From Muricea muricata (Eukaryota > Cnidaria > Anthozoa > Malacalcyonacea > Plexauridae), in contig OY979723.1 in the NCBI GenBank assembly GCA_963855995.1, forward strand, positions 67,001-131,000: 64,000 bases of DNA, read 5' to 3'. The notes below the pieces were generated by a model that made no database searches, had not been told where the DNA came from, and saw nothing but the letters and a program-made list of their open reading frames with translations. This document shows, in pieces, positions 11,520 through 24,392 of the stretch. How positions within the stretch are numbered: position 1 is the first letter of the stretch; each line of letters opens with the position of its first letter. Made by a program: the position numbers and the translations under genes.

Positions 11520-13597
11520 TATATGAATTTTTGTGGCTGCTGCAAATGACGGCAACATAAAATGATTCCCTGTTTGATGAGGATGGAAGGCATCCAGTAG
11601 CATGTATATGCTGTAAAAAATATACAAAAAATTGGCCAAACAAAAAAATGTGCAGGTTTAAAAATACTTGACTGCCTAGCGCGGTGGGGGAATGGGTAGG
11701 GTCATCCAATGATGAATACCTGATCCAAACGTAAAATATTAACAGAACAATTAGGTTTAGTTCCTAAAACTTAAAATTTTTAATTTTCACAACTTTAATG
11801 GAAGTTGTGTGAAGCTAGGACATTGATGAGTTGATGGTGCTGTATTTTTGAATTTTGATAAACTGCATGCTACACAAGATTTATACAACAACACCACCAT
11901 AATCAACCTTGAAACAACTTCAATATTGACAATTATTGCAATCTATAATAAACAAAGAGATATAAAGTCAAATAAATTCTGTAATGTAATTCTGTATGAG
12001 CACTAATATTCTATATGATACATCTACACAGCGTCGATCGCTGTTACTGTAGCAAGCATAAATTGGCCAGTTCACCAACCTGAATAAATGTTTTCGACTT
12101 TGAGGATACTGAGCACTCAGATATCTTGATCCAAACCTAAAATATTAGAAAAGCTACTAAGTCCCAGGCCTTGGATTTCACCATAGTGACCAGCAAGCAG
12201 GGTATTGACGGCCAATGGCTTCTGCTGAATTCAAGGCCTGTTAACCCTACTAGAATGTTTCTTCACGGCCTTCACCGATTTTTGCAGTCCTCTAGCGTGT
12301 TCATTATACAATCTACAGAAATTATCCTTTCGCAGGCGGAAATACCAGGGTTTTAGCTTTCGATTGTCATCGTTTTTGTGAAATTTGAAGAAAGATTGGG
12401 CAAATACGAATCAAATGAAAATAGCCGGTCGAAATCGCATATTTTCACCGTTGGGAGTTTATTGAGAATCTGTTGAAATTTAAACCCATTAGGGAATTAA
12501 ATTAGAAAATTAATTGACCAATTTTAGCTTAGTTAGTAAACTTCTGGTATTCTATTAGCGATGTTAATTGTTTCTCCTAACAGATAAAGGATTAATGAAA
12601 TTTCTTTCCTTATTCGCTGCCCTAGTAATGCTCAGAGGTGAAAATATGCGATTTCGACCGGCTAGTTTCATTTGATTCGTATCTGCCCAATCTTTCTTCA
12701 AATTTCACAAAAACGATGACAATCGAAAGCTAAAAGCCTGGTCTTTCCGCCTACAAAAGAATGATTTCTGTAGATTGTATAATAAACGCGCTAGAGCACT
12801 GCTTATTTATGTAGCAGATTACTTATGATAATTTCACATGTGAAAATTATTGCCTTTCAAACAATCATCAACATAGCTTGTGGATATTTTATATTGGTAG
12901 AAAACACTTGTAGTTTATATAATAAACAGAAAATATATAAGTTCTTGTTGCAAATTAGGTTACGAGGCGGTTTGAACAAGAAATGCGAACACAACTTGTT
13001 TTCGCATCAGTACTGTGTTGTCCTTAAAATACAAAGTTAAAATCATTCATTTCAAAGACAGCATTACCTATAATTGACATATTTTTTCGATCAATTGAAG
13101 GATTCGCTTCAGATAGCTAAATTCTCCCTGTCCACGTGCACAGCAAGGACATCGGCTATAAGCCTAAAACTTCCCGTCGAAACTGAGATTTACGAGAAGG
13201 CTCAACATTTTCGTCCGGTTAACGTTCTTCCCTAACGAAATCGGTCATTTTCGCTTCTCCTGTTCAAGAAACCGACCTATTTTTGATAGTTTTTTTCAAC
13301 ACCCTCCGAAGAACACGAAATTAAACACTTTTTAATTCGTACAACCACGGTGAAAGTTATACAAATAAACGGAAACAAATATCGTACACAATTACCAATA
13401 TTTAAACAAGTAAATGGACAACTGATGAACAAATACAACGGAATACATACATAGCGTCTCAATCGTCTTCAAGGCAGCCATCCGGCGGAGCTCATGTTGT
13501 GCAAAAGACAAATTCAAAAATGGCCGCCAAATCAAATGTGACCGCATTAAATCAACATCCATATGGAGGCCTGGGCCGAGTTCAACGCAAAGTTCTC

Positions 13598-13962
13598 AGG
13601 TTAGGGCTATTTCAGATCCGTCAGAGCACCTGGTTAGGGTTAGGGTTAAATACAATTTTTGATGCGATTCTTTTAGCGAGCGCCCTTGGCGCAGTGGGTA
13701 GAGGCGTCGCGTCACCTGGTTTGAGCGGCGCTGGTTCGAGGACTCGTTGAGTCGCTCTTTTATTTATGTTTTTTTTTCAAATTTTTTTTCAAAGTTTTTC
13801 TCGTTCTCAAAATTTTTTCTTGTTCATAACATATTACTCATCCTTAAACACATTTAAAAAATATTCAAAACGAAAAAAGCCGTTGAAATAGTTGCTACTA
13901 GTCAATATGCAATTAGCCTGCGAGCAGGAGGTGCTCTGACGGATCTGAAATAGCCCTGACCT
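13598..13962. mobile_element. TIR element with tRNA-like core, copy 2
   Basis: Same element as at 6113-6477 with intact ends and agttctc duplication at 13591-13597 and 13963-13969. Confidence 0.8.
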
Positions 13963-14667
13963 AGTTCTCACATCAAGTACATGACAGAAATGTTACAAGA
14001 GATTTGATTGGCTTTTTAGGGTCATTTAGGGGGGTATTTACGGTAATTTAAGATTATATAGGTTTATTTATCGTAATTTTGGGTCATTTAGGGTCATGTA
14101 GGGTCGTTTAGGGTTTTTTAGGGTTTTTTAGGTTTGTTTAAGCTTATTTAGGCTCATTTAGGGATATTTAGGGATATTTAGGACTATTTAGGTTTTTTAC
14201 GGTTTTTTAGGGTTATTTGCGGTTATTTTGGGCATAAAAAATTGTTGCTTCGAGAGTTAAAATATGAAACAATTAATATTTCTAATCGTGTCGCCTAAAG
14301 CTTGAATTATTCATGTTCAGTAGCTTTTGCTTCAGATTCATTGGGTCTCGTTCCAGACTTCAAGTCGCACACTAGAGAATTTTAATGAGTCATGACATGC
14401 TCACCTGCTCTGTCATGCAATGCAGTAAGAAATATATTGTATTACTTTTAAATAATAAGGAAGTTTTAAGCTAGTTATGCTAGCTGCATATTACTAATAA
14501 GATTCAGGATGTACAGTATTTGGAAGTTGACAAGTATGTTTAAAACATGATCATGAAACAGTGTATTTTAACAGTGTAGAGAGGAACCATACATGCAATC
14601 ACAATTTTCGAATTCAAGCTGACAACTTCATCTATTGTTTGTTCACTCTTGAAGAAACTCTGTAAAA

Positions 14668-15045
14668 CTAAGGCAACTGGGCTAGATAAAATAAATTATA
14701 AGCTTCTCCGCTATTGTCCTGAACTACTGACGGAAGCCTTAGAAGTTTGCCGCTACTTCTTAGATTATATTTTTCGTTGTTACATTTTTCAAATAGGTTA
14801 GAAAGTATTTCTGTACAGTCTCCCTGTATAACTTTGCTCATGTATTTTGTCAACTTAATTTCGTGCCTTTCTTCTAAGGTTTTCCATCCCAACTTTCCAA
14901 GTACCTGTTCTAATGGGACATCATAACTATCCCCTGTGATGACCCTTGATGCCCTGTTGCAAACTCGTTTTCCGCATTATCGAACAGTTGTTCCATACAA
15001 GGCAGCAATAGTCTCAAAATGGGGTAAAATGAGTGTATTATACCA
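14668..15045 (-). mobile_element. Broken non-LTR reverse-transcriptase piece (second array copy)
   Basis: Same decayed reverse-transcriptase tail as at 7183-7560, shifted by 7485 bp, with the same frame breaks. It differs by few substitutions, for example near 14709 and 14736. Confidence 0.8.
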
Positions 15046-17905
15046 GATTTGAAATTCTGAATTCTGAGTCAAAATATCGACTATGATCTTGCACACTTGC
15101 ATAAAATATTCACCATACAATACAATACAATTCAATCATTTATTTAAGTCTCTGCAACACCGGGAGGCCAGGAAAAACCTCACCTTGCAAGGAAACCTGG
15201 GTCGGGCCGAGATGTTACAGAGTCCCCCGACAGGACGTATGCAAAAACCTATGCACTAATTTACAAGCACAGTAAGTTTACAAGTATAAAATTCAAAGTA
15301 CGAGAGCTATGGTCTGACCATTTACATAATTAGCAATGCTAACGACAGCACATTATTATAATCGATGATCCTACAAACCAATATGATCCCACGATATCCA
15401 CGATTTCCTAACGACGTTGTTGTGGCAGGGAGGAATAATTTAATAAACTGCATCATTTGCTCATGTCGTGTCTTATTGAAATACTCCGTTTCACAACGTA
15501 CCATCCTGCCACAACATTATAGCGCACAGCAATAGCTTTCCGCTATAGCTCTCCGCTTATTAAGGATAACAACATTGAATTTAACATCGCAGCTTATCAT
15601 ATATCCCAAGATTCACAACGACCCGTAACCCAACAATGGCAAAAGTGCACCGGACAGGTGGGCCCAGGCCTCTCCGAATGTACGATTACGCATCATTAAA
15701 GAAACAGCCGCCCGTTCACCTCAGAACAACAATAGGCCGCAATATGTCCTCCAATGTTATTATCTTATATCCTATATCTTATATTATCTTATCTTGAATA
15801 TCGTGTTCACATGGGCTTGTACGTCCATCAACGTAGAGAGCAGTAGGCTGAGGCAGTTATTTCGTTCACCGGACTGAGCCAGTTTTCTTAAATATTGGTT
15901 ACTCCGGTTTCGCTATTTTCAAATAACCGACTAGCTGAAATAATCGTCCAACAGAAATAACCGCAAAACCGAAGTAACCGCAAAACCGATTCACTTTTTT
16001 TTCTGATTTCAATAACCACCTCAGCCCAGAGAGCAGTGGCCGATCTAGTGTAAGTCAAAATAAATCACCACAGCTCATTCAAAGAAACTTCATTGCCTAG
16101 ATTTTATTATTTTGAAAGTCATAACCTATGACATTTTTATAAAGTTGTTTTTGAATTTCGAGTAGAGCTGCTATAATTTATTTTGACTTACCTTGGATCC
16201 GCCACCTTTACACAGCCAAAAACGCACCAGTTGAAACAAGTCTGTTGACATCTATTAACAACTTGTTTCAACAAGCCGATATCAGGATGCGTTCGCATGG
16301 CTTGCGACAGCTTGTTGACGACAAGTCTGTTGCAAGTTGTCAACTGGCTTGTTGCAAGTTTATTCTCAAAACGTGTTATCCACAGGCTTGATGCAAGTTG
16401 TTTCAACAAGCTGTAACAAGTCTCCAGGTGACAAGTTGCAGCAAGCCTGACTTTGACAAGCTTGTTGCAACTTGATGACATTGACAATCTTGTTGCAACT
16501 TCTCAACAATTTGCGAGAAGCCGGTAAAATTGACAAATTGCAACAAGCCTGTCGCATTTTTGGCTGTGTAGACAGAAACATATTCTACCTGAGTTAAAAT
16601 GCTTGACTGCTTAATGCAACACGGAACCATTGGATCAGCTAACAAAACGTATCTTCATGTACTAAAACAAGAAAAAATCAATCAAATGTCAATGCCGTCC
16701 GTTTTATTCAATCTCTTATATTACAGGTCTAATTTAGCACTGTTAGTATGAGTTTTTACAGGTAAGCAGTTACATGAACGTTTCATGTATGCACTGCGTC
16801 AAAGTCTAAATCTATTTCAGCATCACAATTGAGAAGAAAAAAGGCTTTGAAAGAGAGAATTATCAGGCATTCCAACAACACTCGCTTTGCTAAATCAAAA
16901 AAGAAATTACTGGCAAGGGTTTTTGAGAAAAATATTCACAAGCTCGTGTATCGCTTTCCCAGTTTTACTCTATAATAATAATTGACAATTATTCGAGTTA
17001 TATTCACCATGAAAAACTTACCCGAAGCTTTATATCCACTGCAATGTATATTTGTCCAGGACAACCACCAAATCCACCATTCAACTAGACCCACTAAAAT
17101 TTGGTTGAAACACTACATAAATTTATGATCATCACAAACTTATTGACTTTGCTTTTAGAATTTTAACTATAGTGATGGTGATATTCACCATGCAAACTTA
17201 CCAGGAATTTCATATCCACCATATTGCCAATTTGCCCAGGCGACTCAGCATATGCAACACACCACACCACCACATGCCACTATCATCATAAAGTAATTCT
17301 TTAGTTTGTTTCTAGAGAAATATAGTTATATTCACCATGCAAAACTTACCAGGAGCTTCCCATGCACTGCAATCTATACTTGTCCAAGACAACGAACCAA
17401 TCCACCATTCCACTAGACCAACTAAAATTTGGTGGAAAAGCTACATAAATTTATGATCATCACAAACTTATCTATTTCGTTTTTAGAATTCTAACTATAG
17501 TGATAGTGATATTCACCATGCAAACTTACCCAAAACTTGACGTACACCATATTACCAATTTGCCCAGGCGACTCACCATATGCAACACACGACATCACCA
17601 TAGGCCACTATCATCATAAAGTTATTATTTAGTTTGTTTCCAGAAAAATATAGTCCTTTTCACCATGGAAAACTTACCAGGAATTTCATATCCAATGCAA
17701 TGTATATTTGACCAAGACAACGAATCAGTCCACCATTCCAATAGACCCCCTAAAATTTGATGTAAAACCTACATAAATTTATGATCATCACAAACTTATT
17801 TCTTTTGTTTTTTAACTCAAGTGATATTCACTAGGCAAACTTACATGGGACTCGATATCCACTAAATTGCCCAAACAATTCACCATATTCACGACATCCA
17901 CCATA

Positions 17906-19022
17906 ACTTATAAAACCTGTAGTACCTATAAAACCTATAGTACCTATAAAACATATAGTACCTATAAACCCATAGTACCTATAAAACCCATAGCACCTAT
18001 AAAACCTATAGCATCTATGGTACCTATAAACCTATAGTACCTATAAAACCTATAGTACTTATAAGACCTATAGTACGTATAAACCTTCAGTACCTATAAA
18101 ACCTTTAGTATTTATAAAGCGTATAGTACTTATAAACCTATAGTACTTATAAAACCTATGGTACCTATAAAACTTATAGTACCTATAAAACATATAGCAC
18201 CTATAAAACTTATAGCACCTACAGTACCTACACAAAACCTGTAGTACTTATAGTACCTATAAAACATGTAGTACATATAAAACCTATAGTACCTACAAAA
18301 CCTATAGTAGTTTTAAAACCTATAGTAGTTGTAAAACCTATAGTACCTTTAAGACATATAGTACCTATAAAACCCATAATACCTATAGTACTTATAAAAC
18401 CTATAGTACCTATAAAACCTATACCATCTATGGTACCTATAAACCTATAGTACCTATAAAACCTTTAGTACTTATAAGACCTATAGTACCTATAAACCTA
18501 TAGTACTTATAAAACCTATGGTACCTATAAAACCTATAGTACCTATAAAACCTATAGTACCTATAAAGATTATAGTACCTAAAGTACCAATAAAATATAG
18601 TACCTATAAAACCTATAGTACCTATAGTACCTATGAAACCTATAGTACCTAAAAAACTATAGTACCTATACTAACTATAAAACCTATAATACCTATAGTA
18701 CCTAAAAGACCTATAGTACCTATAATACCAATAGTACCTATAAACCCATAGTTCCTGTAAAACTTGTAATACTTATAAAACCTATAGTACCTATAGTAAT
18801 TATAAAACCTATAGTACTCATAAAACCTATAGTACCTATAAAACCTATAGTACCTATAAAACATATAGTACCTATAAAAACTATAGTACCTATAGTAACT
18901 ATAAAACCTACAGTAACTATAAAACCTATAGTACCTATAAGACCTACAGTACTTATAAAACCTGTAGTACCTATAAAACCTATAGTACCAATAGTACCTA
19001 TAGTACCTAATGTACCTATAGA
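17906..19022. repeat. 18-bp minisatellite, copy 3
   Basis: Same array as at 2918-4034, same length as copy 1. Confidence 0.95.
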
Positions 19023-21100
19023 TATATGAATTTTTGTGGCTGCTGCAAATGACGGCAACATAAAATGATTCCCTGTTTGATGAGGATGGAAGGCATCCAG
19101 TAGCATGTATATGCTGTAAAAAATATACAAAAAATTGGCCAAACAAAAAAATGTGCAGGTTTAAAAATACTTGACTGCCTAGCGCGGTGGGGGAATGGGT
19201 AGGGTCATCCAATGATGAATACCTGATCCAAACGTAAAATATTAACAGAACAATTAGGTTTAGTTCCTAAAACTTAAAATTTTTAATTTTCACAACTTTA
19301 ATGGAAGTTGTGTGAAGCTAGGACATTGATGAGTTGATGGTGCTGTATTTTTGAATTTTGATAAACTGCATGCTACACAAGATTTATACAACAACACCAC
19401 CATAATCAACCTTGAAACAACTTCAATATTGACAATTATTGCAATCTATAATAAACAAAGAGATATAAAGTCAAATAAATTCTGTAATGTAATTCTGTAT
19501 GAGCACTAATATTCTATATGATACATCTACACAGCGTCGATCGCTGTTACTGTAGCAAGCATAAATTGGCCAGTTCACCAACCTGAATAAATGTTTTCGA
19601 CTTTGAGGATACTGAGCACTCAGATATCTTGATCCAAACCTAAAATATTAGAAAAGCTACTAAGTCCCAGGCCTTGGATTTCACCATAGTGACCAGCAAG
19701 CAGGGTATTGACGGCCAATGGCTTCTGCTGAATTCAAGGCCTGTTAACCCTACTAGAATGTTTCTTCACGGCCTTCACCGATTTTTGCAGTCCTCTAGCG
19801 TGTTCATTATACAATCTACAGAAATTATCCTTTCGCAGGCGGAAATACCAGGGTTTTAGCTTTCGATTGTCATCGTTTTTGTGAAATTTGAAGAAAGATT
19901 GGGCAAATACGAATCAAATGAAAATAGCCGGTCGAAATCGCATATTTTCACCGTTGGGAGTTTATTGAGAATCTGTTGAAATTTAAACCCATTAGGGAAT
20001 TAAATTAGAAAATTAATTGACCAATTTTAGCTTAGTTAGTAAACTTCTGGTATTCTATTAGCGATGTTAATTGTTTCTCCTAACAGATAAAGGATTAATG
20101 AAATTTCTTTCCTTATTCGCTGCCCTAGTAATGCTCAGAGGTGAAAATATGCGATTTCGACCGGCTAGTTTCATTTGATTCGTATCTGCCCAATCTTTCT
20201 TCAAATTTCACAAAAACGATGACAATCGAAAGCTAAAAGCCTGGTCTTTCCGCCTACAAAAGAATGATTTCTGTAGATTGTATAATAAACGCGCTAGAGC
20301 ACTGCTTATTTATGTAGCAGATTACTTATGATAATTTCACATGTGAAAATTATTGCCTTTCAAACAATCATCAACATAGCTTGTGGATATTTTATATTGG
20401 TAGAAAACACTTGTAGTTTATATAATAAACAGAAAATATATAAGTTCTTGTTGCAAATTAGGTTACGAGGCGGTTTGAACAAGAAATGCGAACACAACTT
20501 GTTTTCGCATCAGTACTGTGTTGTCCTTAAAATACAAAGTTAAAATCATTCATTTCAAAGACAGCATTACCTATAATTGACATATTTTTTCGATCAATTG
20601 AAGGATTCGCTTCAGATAGCTAAATTCTCCCTGTCCACGTGCACAGCAAGGACATCGGCTATAAGCCTAAAACTTCCCGTCGAAACTGAGATTTACGAGA
20701 AGGCTCAACATTTTCGTCCGGTTAACGTTCTTCCCTAACGAAATCGGTCATTTTCGCTTCTCCTGTTCAAGAAACCGACCTATTTTTGATAGTTTTTTTC
20801 AACACCCTCCGAAGAACACGAAATTAAACACTTTTTAATTCGTACAACCACGGTGAAAGTTATACAAATAAACGGAAACAAATATCGTACACAATTACCA
20901 ATATTTAAACAAGTAAATGGACAACTGATGAACAAATACAACGGAATACATACATAGCGTCTCAATCGTCTTCAAGGCAGCCATCCGGCGGAGCTCATGT
21001 TGTGCAAAAGACAAATTCAAAAATGGCCGCCAAATCAAATGTGACCGCATTAAATCAACATCCATATGGAGGCCTGGGCCGAGTTCAACGCAAAGTTCTC

Positions 21101-21464
21101 AGGTTAGGGCTATTTCAGAACCGTCAGAGCACCTGGTTAGGGTTAGGGTTAAATACAATTTTTGATACGATTCTTTTATCGAGAATCCTTGGCGCAGTGG
21201 GTAGAGGCATTGTGTCACCTGATTTGAGCAGCGCTGGTTCGAGGACTCGTTGAGTCGCTCTTTTATTTATATTTTTTTTTCAAATTTTTTTTCAAAGTTT
21301 TTCTCGTTCTCAAAATTTTTTCTTGTTCATAACATATTACTCATCCTTAAACACATTTAAAAATATTCAAAACGAAAAAAGCCGTTGAAATAGTTGCTAC
21401 TAGTCAATATGCATATAACCTGCGAGCAAGAGGTGCTCTGACGGATCTGAATAAGCCCTGACCT
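21101..21464. mobile_element. TIR element with tRNA-like core, diverged copy 3
   Basis: Same element, with many substitutions including changes within both terminal repeats (agaaccgtc in the left, gaataagccc in the right) and in the tRNA-like core. The flanking agttctc is retained on both sides. It sits near the truncated end of the macrosatellite array. Confidence 0.8.
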
Positions 21465-22260
21465 AGTTCTCACATCAAGTACATGACAGAAAGAGATTTG
21501 ATTGGCTTTTTAGGGTCATTTAGGGGGGTGTTTACGGTTATTTAAGGTTATATAGGTTTATTTATCGTAATTTTGGGTCATTTAGGGTCATGTAGGGTCG
21601 TTTAGGGTTTTTTAAGGTTTTTTAGGTTTGTTTAAGATTCTTTTATAGTAATACTTGGTCCATTTCACCATGGTTATGCTCTCTTTTTAAAGCGACAATG
21701 TTAAATACCGTTTTCAAACACGGTTTGTTGATTGTTGTACGTGCTGTGTCGTAGTGGTCAAGGTGAATGTCTTCCATGCAGCAGTTTGGGGTTCGAATCC
21801 CGGCGACGTCTATTTTATACTTTTGAGTCAAAGTTTTTTTTTTTGAGTTTTTTTCTTTATAATTAAGGTCAGGGTTAGTGTTAGGGTTATTTTTGGGGTT
21901 GATTGACAATAATATTAATGCAAAAGAAATTTTTTTAAGCACCTCTAGACTCTTAAATTCAGGTATTGCAAAAACCGTGACGCCATGGTACGTCACGTTT
22001 CCGCGGTGTTAATGCACCACAATCTTTGCAAGCAGCAGAGGCTAACGTACATATATACAAACGGTGATTCTATATTATCGATTGTCGAATTCGAATCTGG
22101 AATTCCAGGGTTTTAGCACTCATGGTCTGGAAGCCGCTTCTACCCTCCCCTAACAGCTCGAATTCGGGCCAGGGATGGTGGATATTAGGCGAAGGCAGTC
22201 AATTGGATGTTAATGTTGGCGACAACAACGTCCAATTCTGTCAGGGCGCCAAATGTCCAA

Positions 22261-22430
22261 AGCCATCTTTTATAACAATACTTGGTCCATTTCCCCATGG
22301 TTATGCTCTCTTTTTTAAGCGACAATGTTAAATACCGTTTTCAAAGCCATCTTTTATAGCAATACTTGGTCCATTTCACCATGGTTATGCTCTCTTTTTT
22401 AAGCGACAATGTTAAATACCGTTTTCACAC
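22261..22430. repeat. ~84-bp internal duplication in the first satellite unit
   Basis: The stretch from agccatctttta to taccgttttcaa occurs twice in succession (second copy from 22345), making this unit about 710 bp long. The same duplication junction (ttttcaaagccatc) recurs in the last unit near 38095. Confidence 0.9.
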
Positions 22431-24317
22431 ACGGTTTGTTGATTGTTGTGCTGTGTCGCAGTGGTCAAGGTGAATGTCTTCCATGCCGCAGTTTGGGGTT
22501 CGAATCCCGGCGACGTCTATTTTATACTTTTGAGTCAAAGTTGTTTTTTTTTTTGAGTTTTTTTCTTTATAATTAGGGTCAGGGTTAGTGTTAGGGTTAT
22601 TTTTGGGGTTGATTGACAATAATATTAATGCAAAAAAAATTTTTTTAAGCACCTCTAGACTCTTAAATTCAGGTATTGCAAAAACCGTGACGCCATGGTA
22701 CGTCACGTTTCCGCGGTGTTAATGCACCACAATCTTTGCAAGCAGCAGAGGCTAACGTACATATATACAAACGGTGATTCTATACTATCGATGGTTGGAT
22801 TCGAATCTGGAATTCCAGGGTTTTAGCACTCATGGTCTGGGGGCCGCTTCTACCCTCCCCTAACAGTTCGAATTCGGGCCAGGGATGGTGGACATTAGGC
22901 GAAGGCAGTCAATTGGATGTTAATGTTGGCGACAACAACGTCCAATTCTGTCAGGGCGCCAAATGTCCAAAGCCATCTTTTAAAACAATACTCTGTCCAT
23001 TTCACCATGGTTATGCTCTCTTTTTTAAGCGACAATGTTAAATACCGTTTTTAAACACGGTTTGGTGATTGTTGTGCTGTGTCGTAGTGGTCAAGGTAAA
23101 TGTCTTCCATGCCGCAGTTTGGGGTTCGAATCCCGGCGACGTCTATTTTATACTTTTGAGTCAAAGTTTTTTTTTTTGAGTTTTTTTCTTTATAATTAAG
23201 GTCAGGGTTAGTGTTAGGGTTATTTTTGGGGTTGATTGACAATAATATTAATGCAAAAAAATTTTTTTAAGCACCTCTAGACTCTTAAATTCAGGTATTG
23301 CAAAAAGCGTGACGCGATGGTACGTCACGTTTCCGCGGTGTTAATGCACCACAATCTTTGCAAGCAGCAGAGGCTAACGTACATATATACAAACGGTGAT
23401 TCTATACTATCGATGGTCGAATTCGAATCTGGAATTCCAGGGTTTTAGCACTTATGGTCTGGGGGCCGCTTCTACCCTCCCCTAACAGTTCGAATTCGGG
23501 CCAGGGATGGTGGATACAAGGCGAAGGCAGTCAATTGGATGTTAATGTTGTCGACAACAACGTCCAATTCCGCCAGGGCGCCAAATGTCCAAAGCCACCT
23601 TTTATAACAAAACTTGGTCCATTTCACCATGGTTATGCTCTCTTTTTTAAGCGACAATGTTAAATACCGTTTTCAAACACGGTTTGTTGATTGTTGTGCT
23701 GTGTCGTAGTGGTCGAGGTGAATGTCTTCCATGCCGCAGTTTGGGGTTCGAATCCCGGCGACGTCTATTTTATACGTTTGAATCAAAGTTTTTTTTTTGA
23801 GTTTTTTTCTTTATAATTAAGGTCAGGGTTAGTGTTAGGGTTATTTTTGGGGTTGATTGACAATAATATTAATGCAAAAAAATTTTTTTAAGCACCTCTA
23901 GACTCTTAAATTCAGGTATTGCAAAAAGCGTGACGCGATGGTACGTCACGTTTCCGCGGTGTTAATGCACCACAATCTTTGCAAGCAGCAGAGGCTAACG
24001 TAAATATATACAAACGGTGATTCTATACTATCGATGGTCGAATTCGAATCTGGAATTCCAGGGTTTTAGCACTCATGGTCTGGGGGCCGCTCCTACCCTC
24101 CCCTAACAGTTCGAATTCGGGCCAGGGATGGTGGATATTAGGCGAAGGCAGTCAATTGGATGTTAATGTTGGCGACAACAACGTCCAATTCCGCCAGGGC
24201 GCCATATGTCCAAAGCCATCTTTTATAACAATACTCTGTCCATTTCACCATGGTTATGCTCTCTTTTTTAAGCGACAATGTTAAATACCGTTTTTAAACA
24301 CGGTTTGTTGATTGTTG

Positions 24318-24392
24318 TGCTGTGTCGTAGTGGTCAAGGTAAATGTCTTCCATGCCGCAGTTTGGGGTTCGAATCCCGGCGACGTCTATTTT
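24318..24392 (+). ncRNA. tRNA-like sequence, one per 621-bp satellite unit (representative)
   Basis: Box A-like tagtggtcaagg (24328-24339) and an exact box B consensus ggttcgaatccc (24366-24377) at tRNA-like spacing, with tattttat (a TTTT terminator) beginning some 12 bp after box B and longer T-runs beyond. The flanks tgtgtcg and cgacgtc could form a partial acceptor stem with wobble pairs, but the T and D stems pair poorly, so it is unlikely to be a working tRNA. Equivalent box B sites occur in every unit, e.g. 21790, 22497, 23123 and 23745; the 34769 unit has ggttcaaatccc instead. Confidence 0.6.

Larger units (their letters stand above)
7497..14981. repeat. 7.5-kb macrosatellite unit, copy 2
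   Basis: Second tandem copy, 7485 bp. It differs from copies 1 and 3 mainly by loss of one 18-bp minisatellite step near 10560. It shares the 7-bp insertion near 7575 and several substitutions around 12290-12530 with copy 3 against copy 1. This pattern suggests that copies 2 and 3 exchanged sequence, or duplicated, after copy 1 split off. Confidence 0.97.
14982..21635. repeat. 7.5-kb macrosatellite unit, copy 3 (3' truncated)
   Basis: Third copy, cut off inside the TTTAGGG-like tract at about 21635, where the 621-bp satellite begins. It matches copy 2 closely up to about 21100. From there to its end it carries many substitutions and small indels (for example gagaatcc for gagcgccc near 21181, and loss of eight bases near 21492). 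The switch from near-identity to clear divergence falls within the left terminal repeat of the embedded TIR element. Confidence 0.95.

Noticed and set aside
22122-22331. Recurring 69-84 codon plus-strand frames (MVWGPLLPSPNSS…) in each 621-bp unit as a repeated small protein.
   Set aside because: Differences between units are often amino-acid changing (L/Q, T/A, C/G), unit 32303 deletes part of it, and frame endings differ. Homogenisation explains the conservation better than selection.
23051-23242. Recurring 63-codon minus-strand frames containing AGIRTPNCGMED in the 621-bp satellite.
   Set aside because: The AGIRTPN stretch is the antisense translation of the box B sequence ggttcgaatccc, a well-known artefact of tRNA/SINE sequences in protein predictions.
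24318-24392. A functional tRNA gene cluster.
   Set aside because: The boxes are good but the D and T stems pair poorly and no anticodon arm is convincing, so only 'tRNA-like' is supported.
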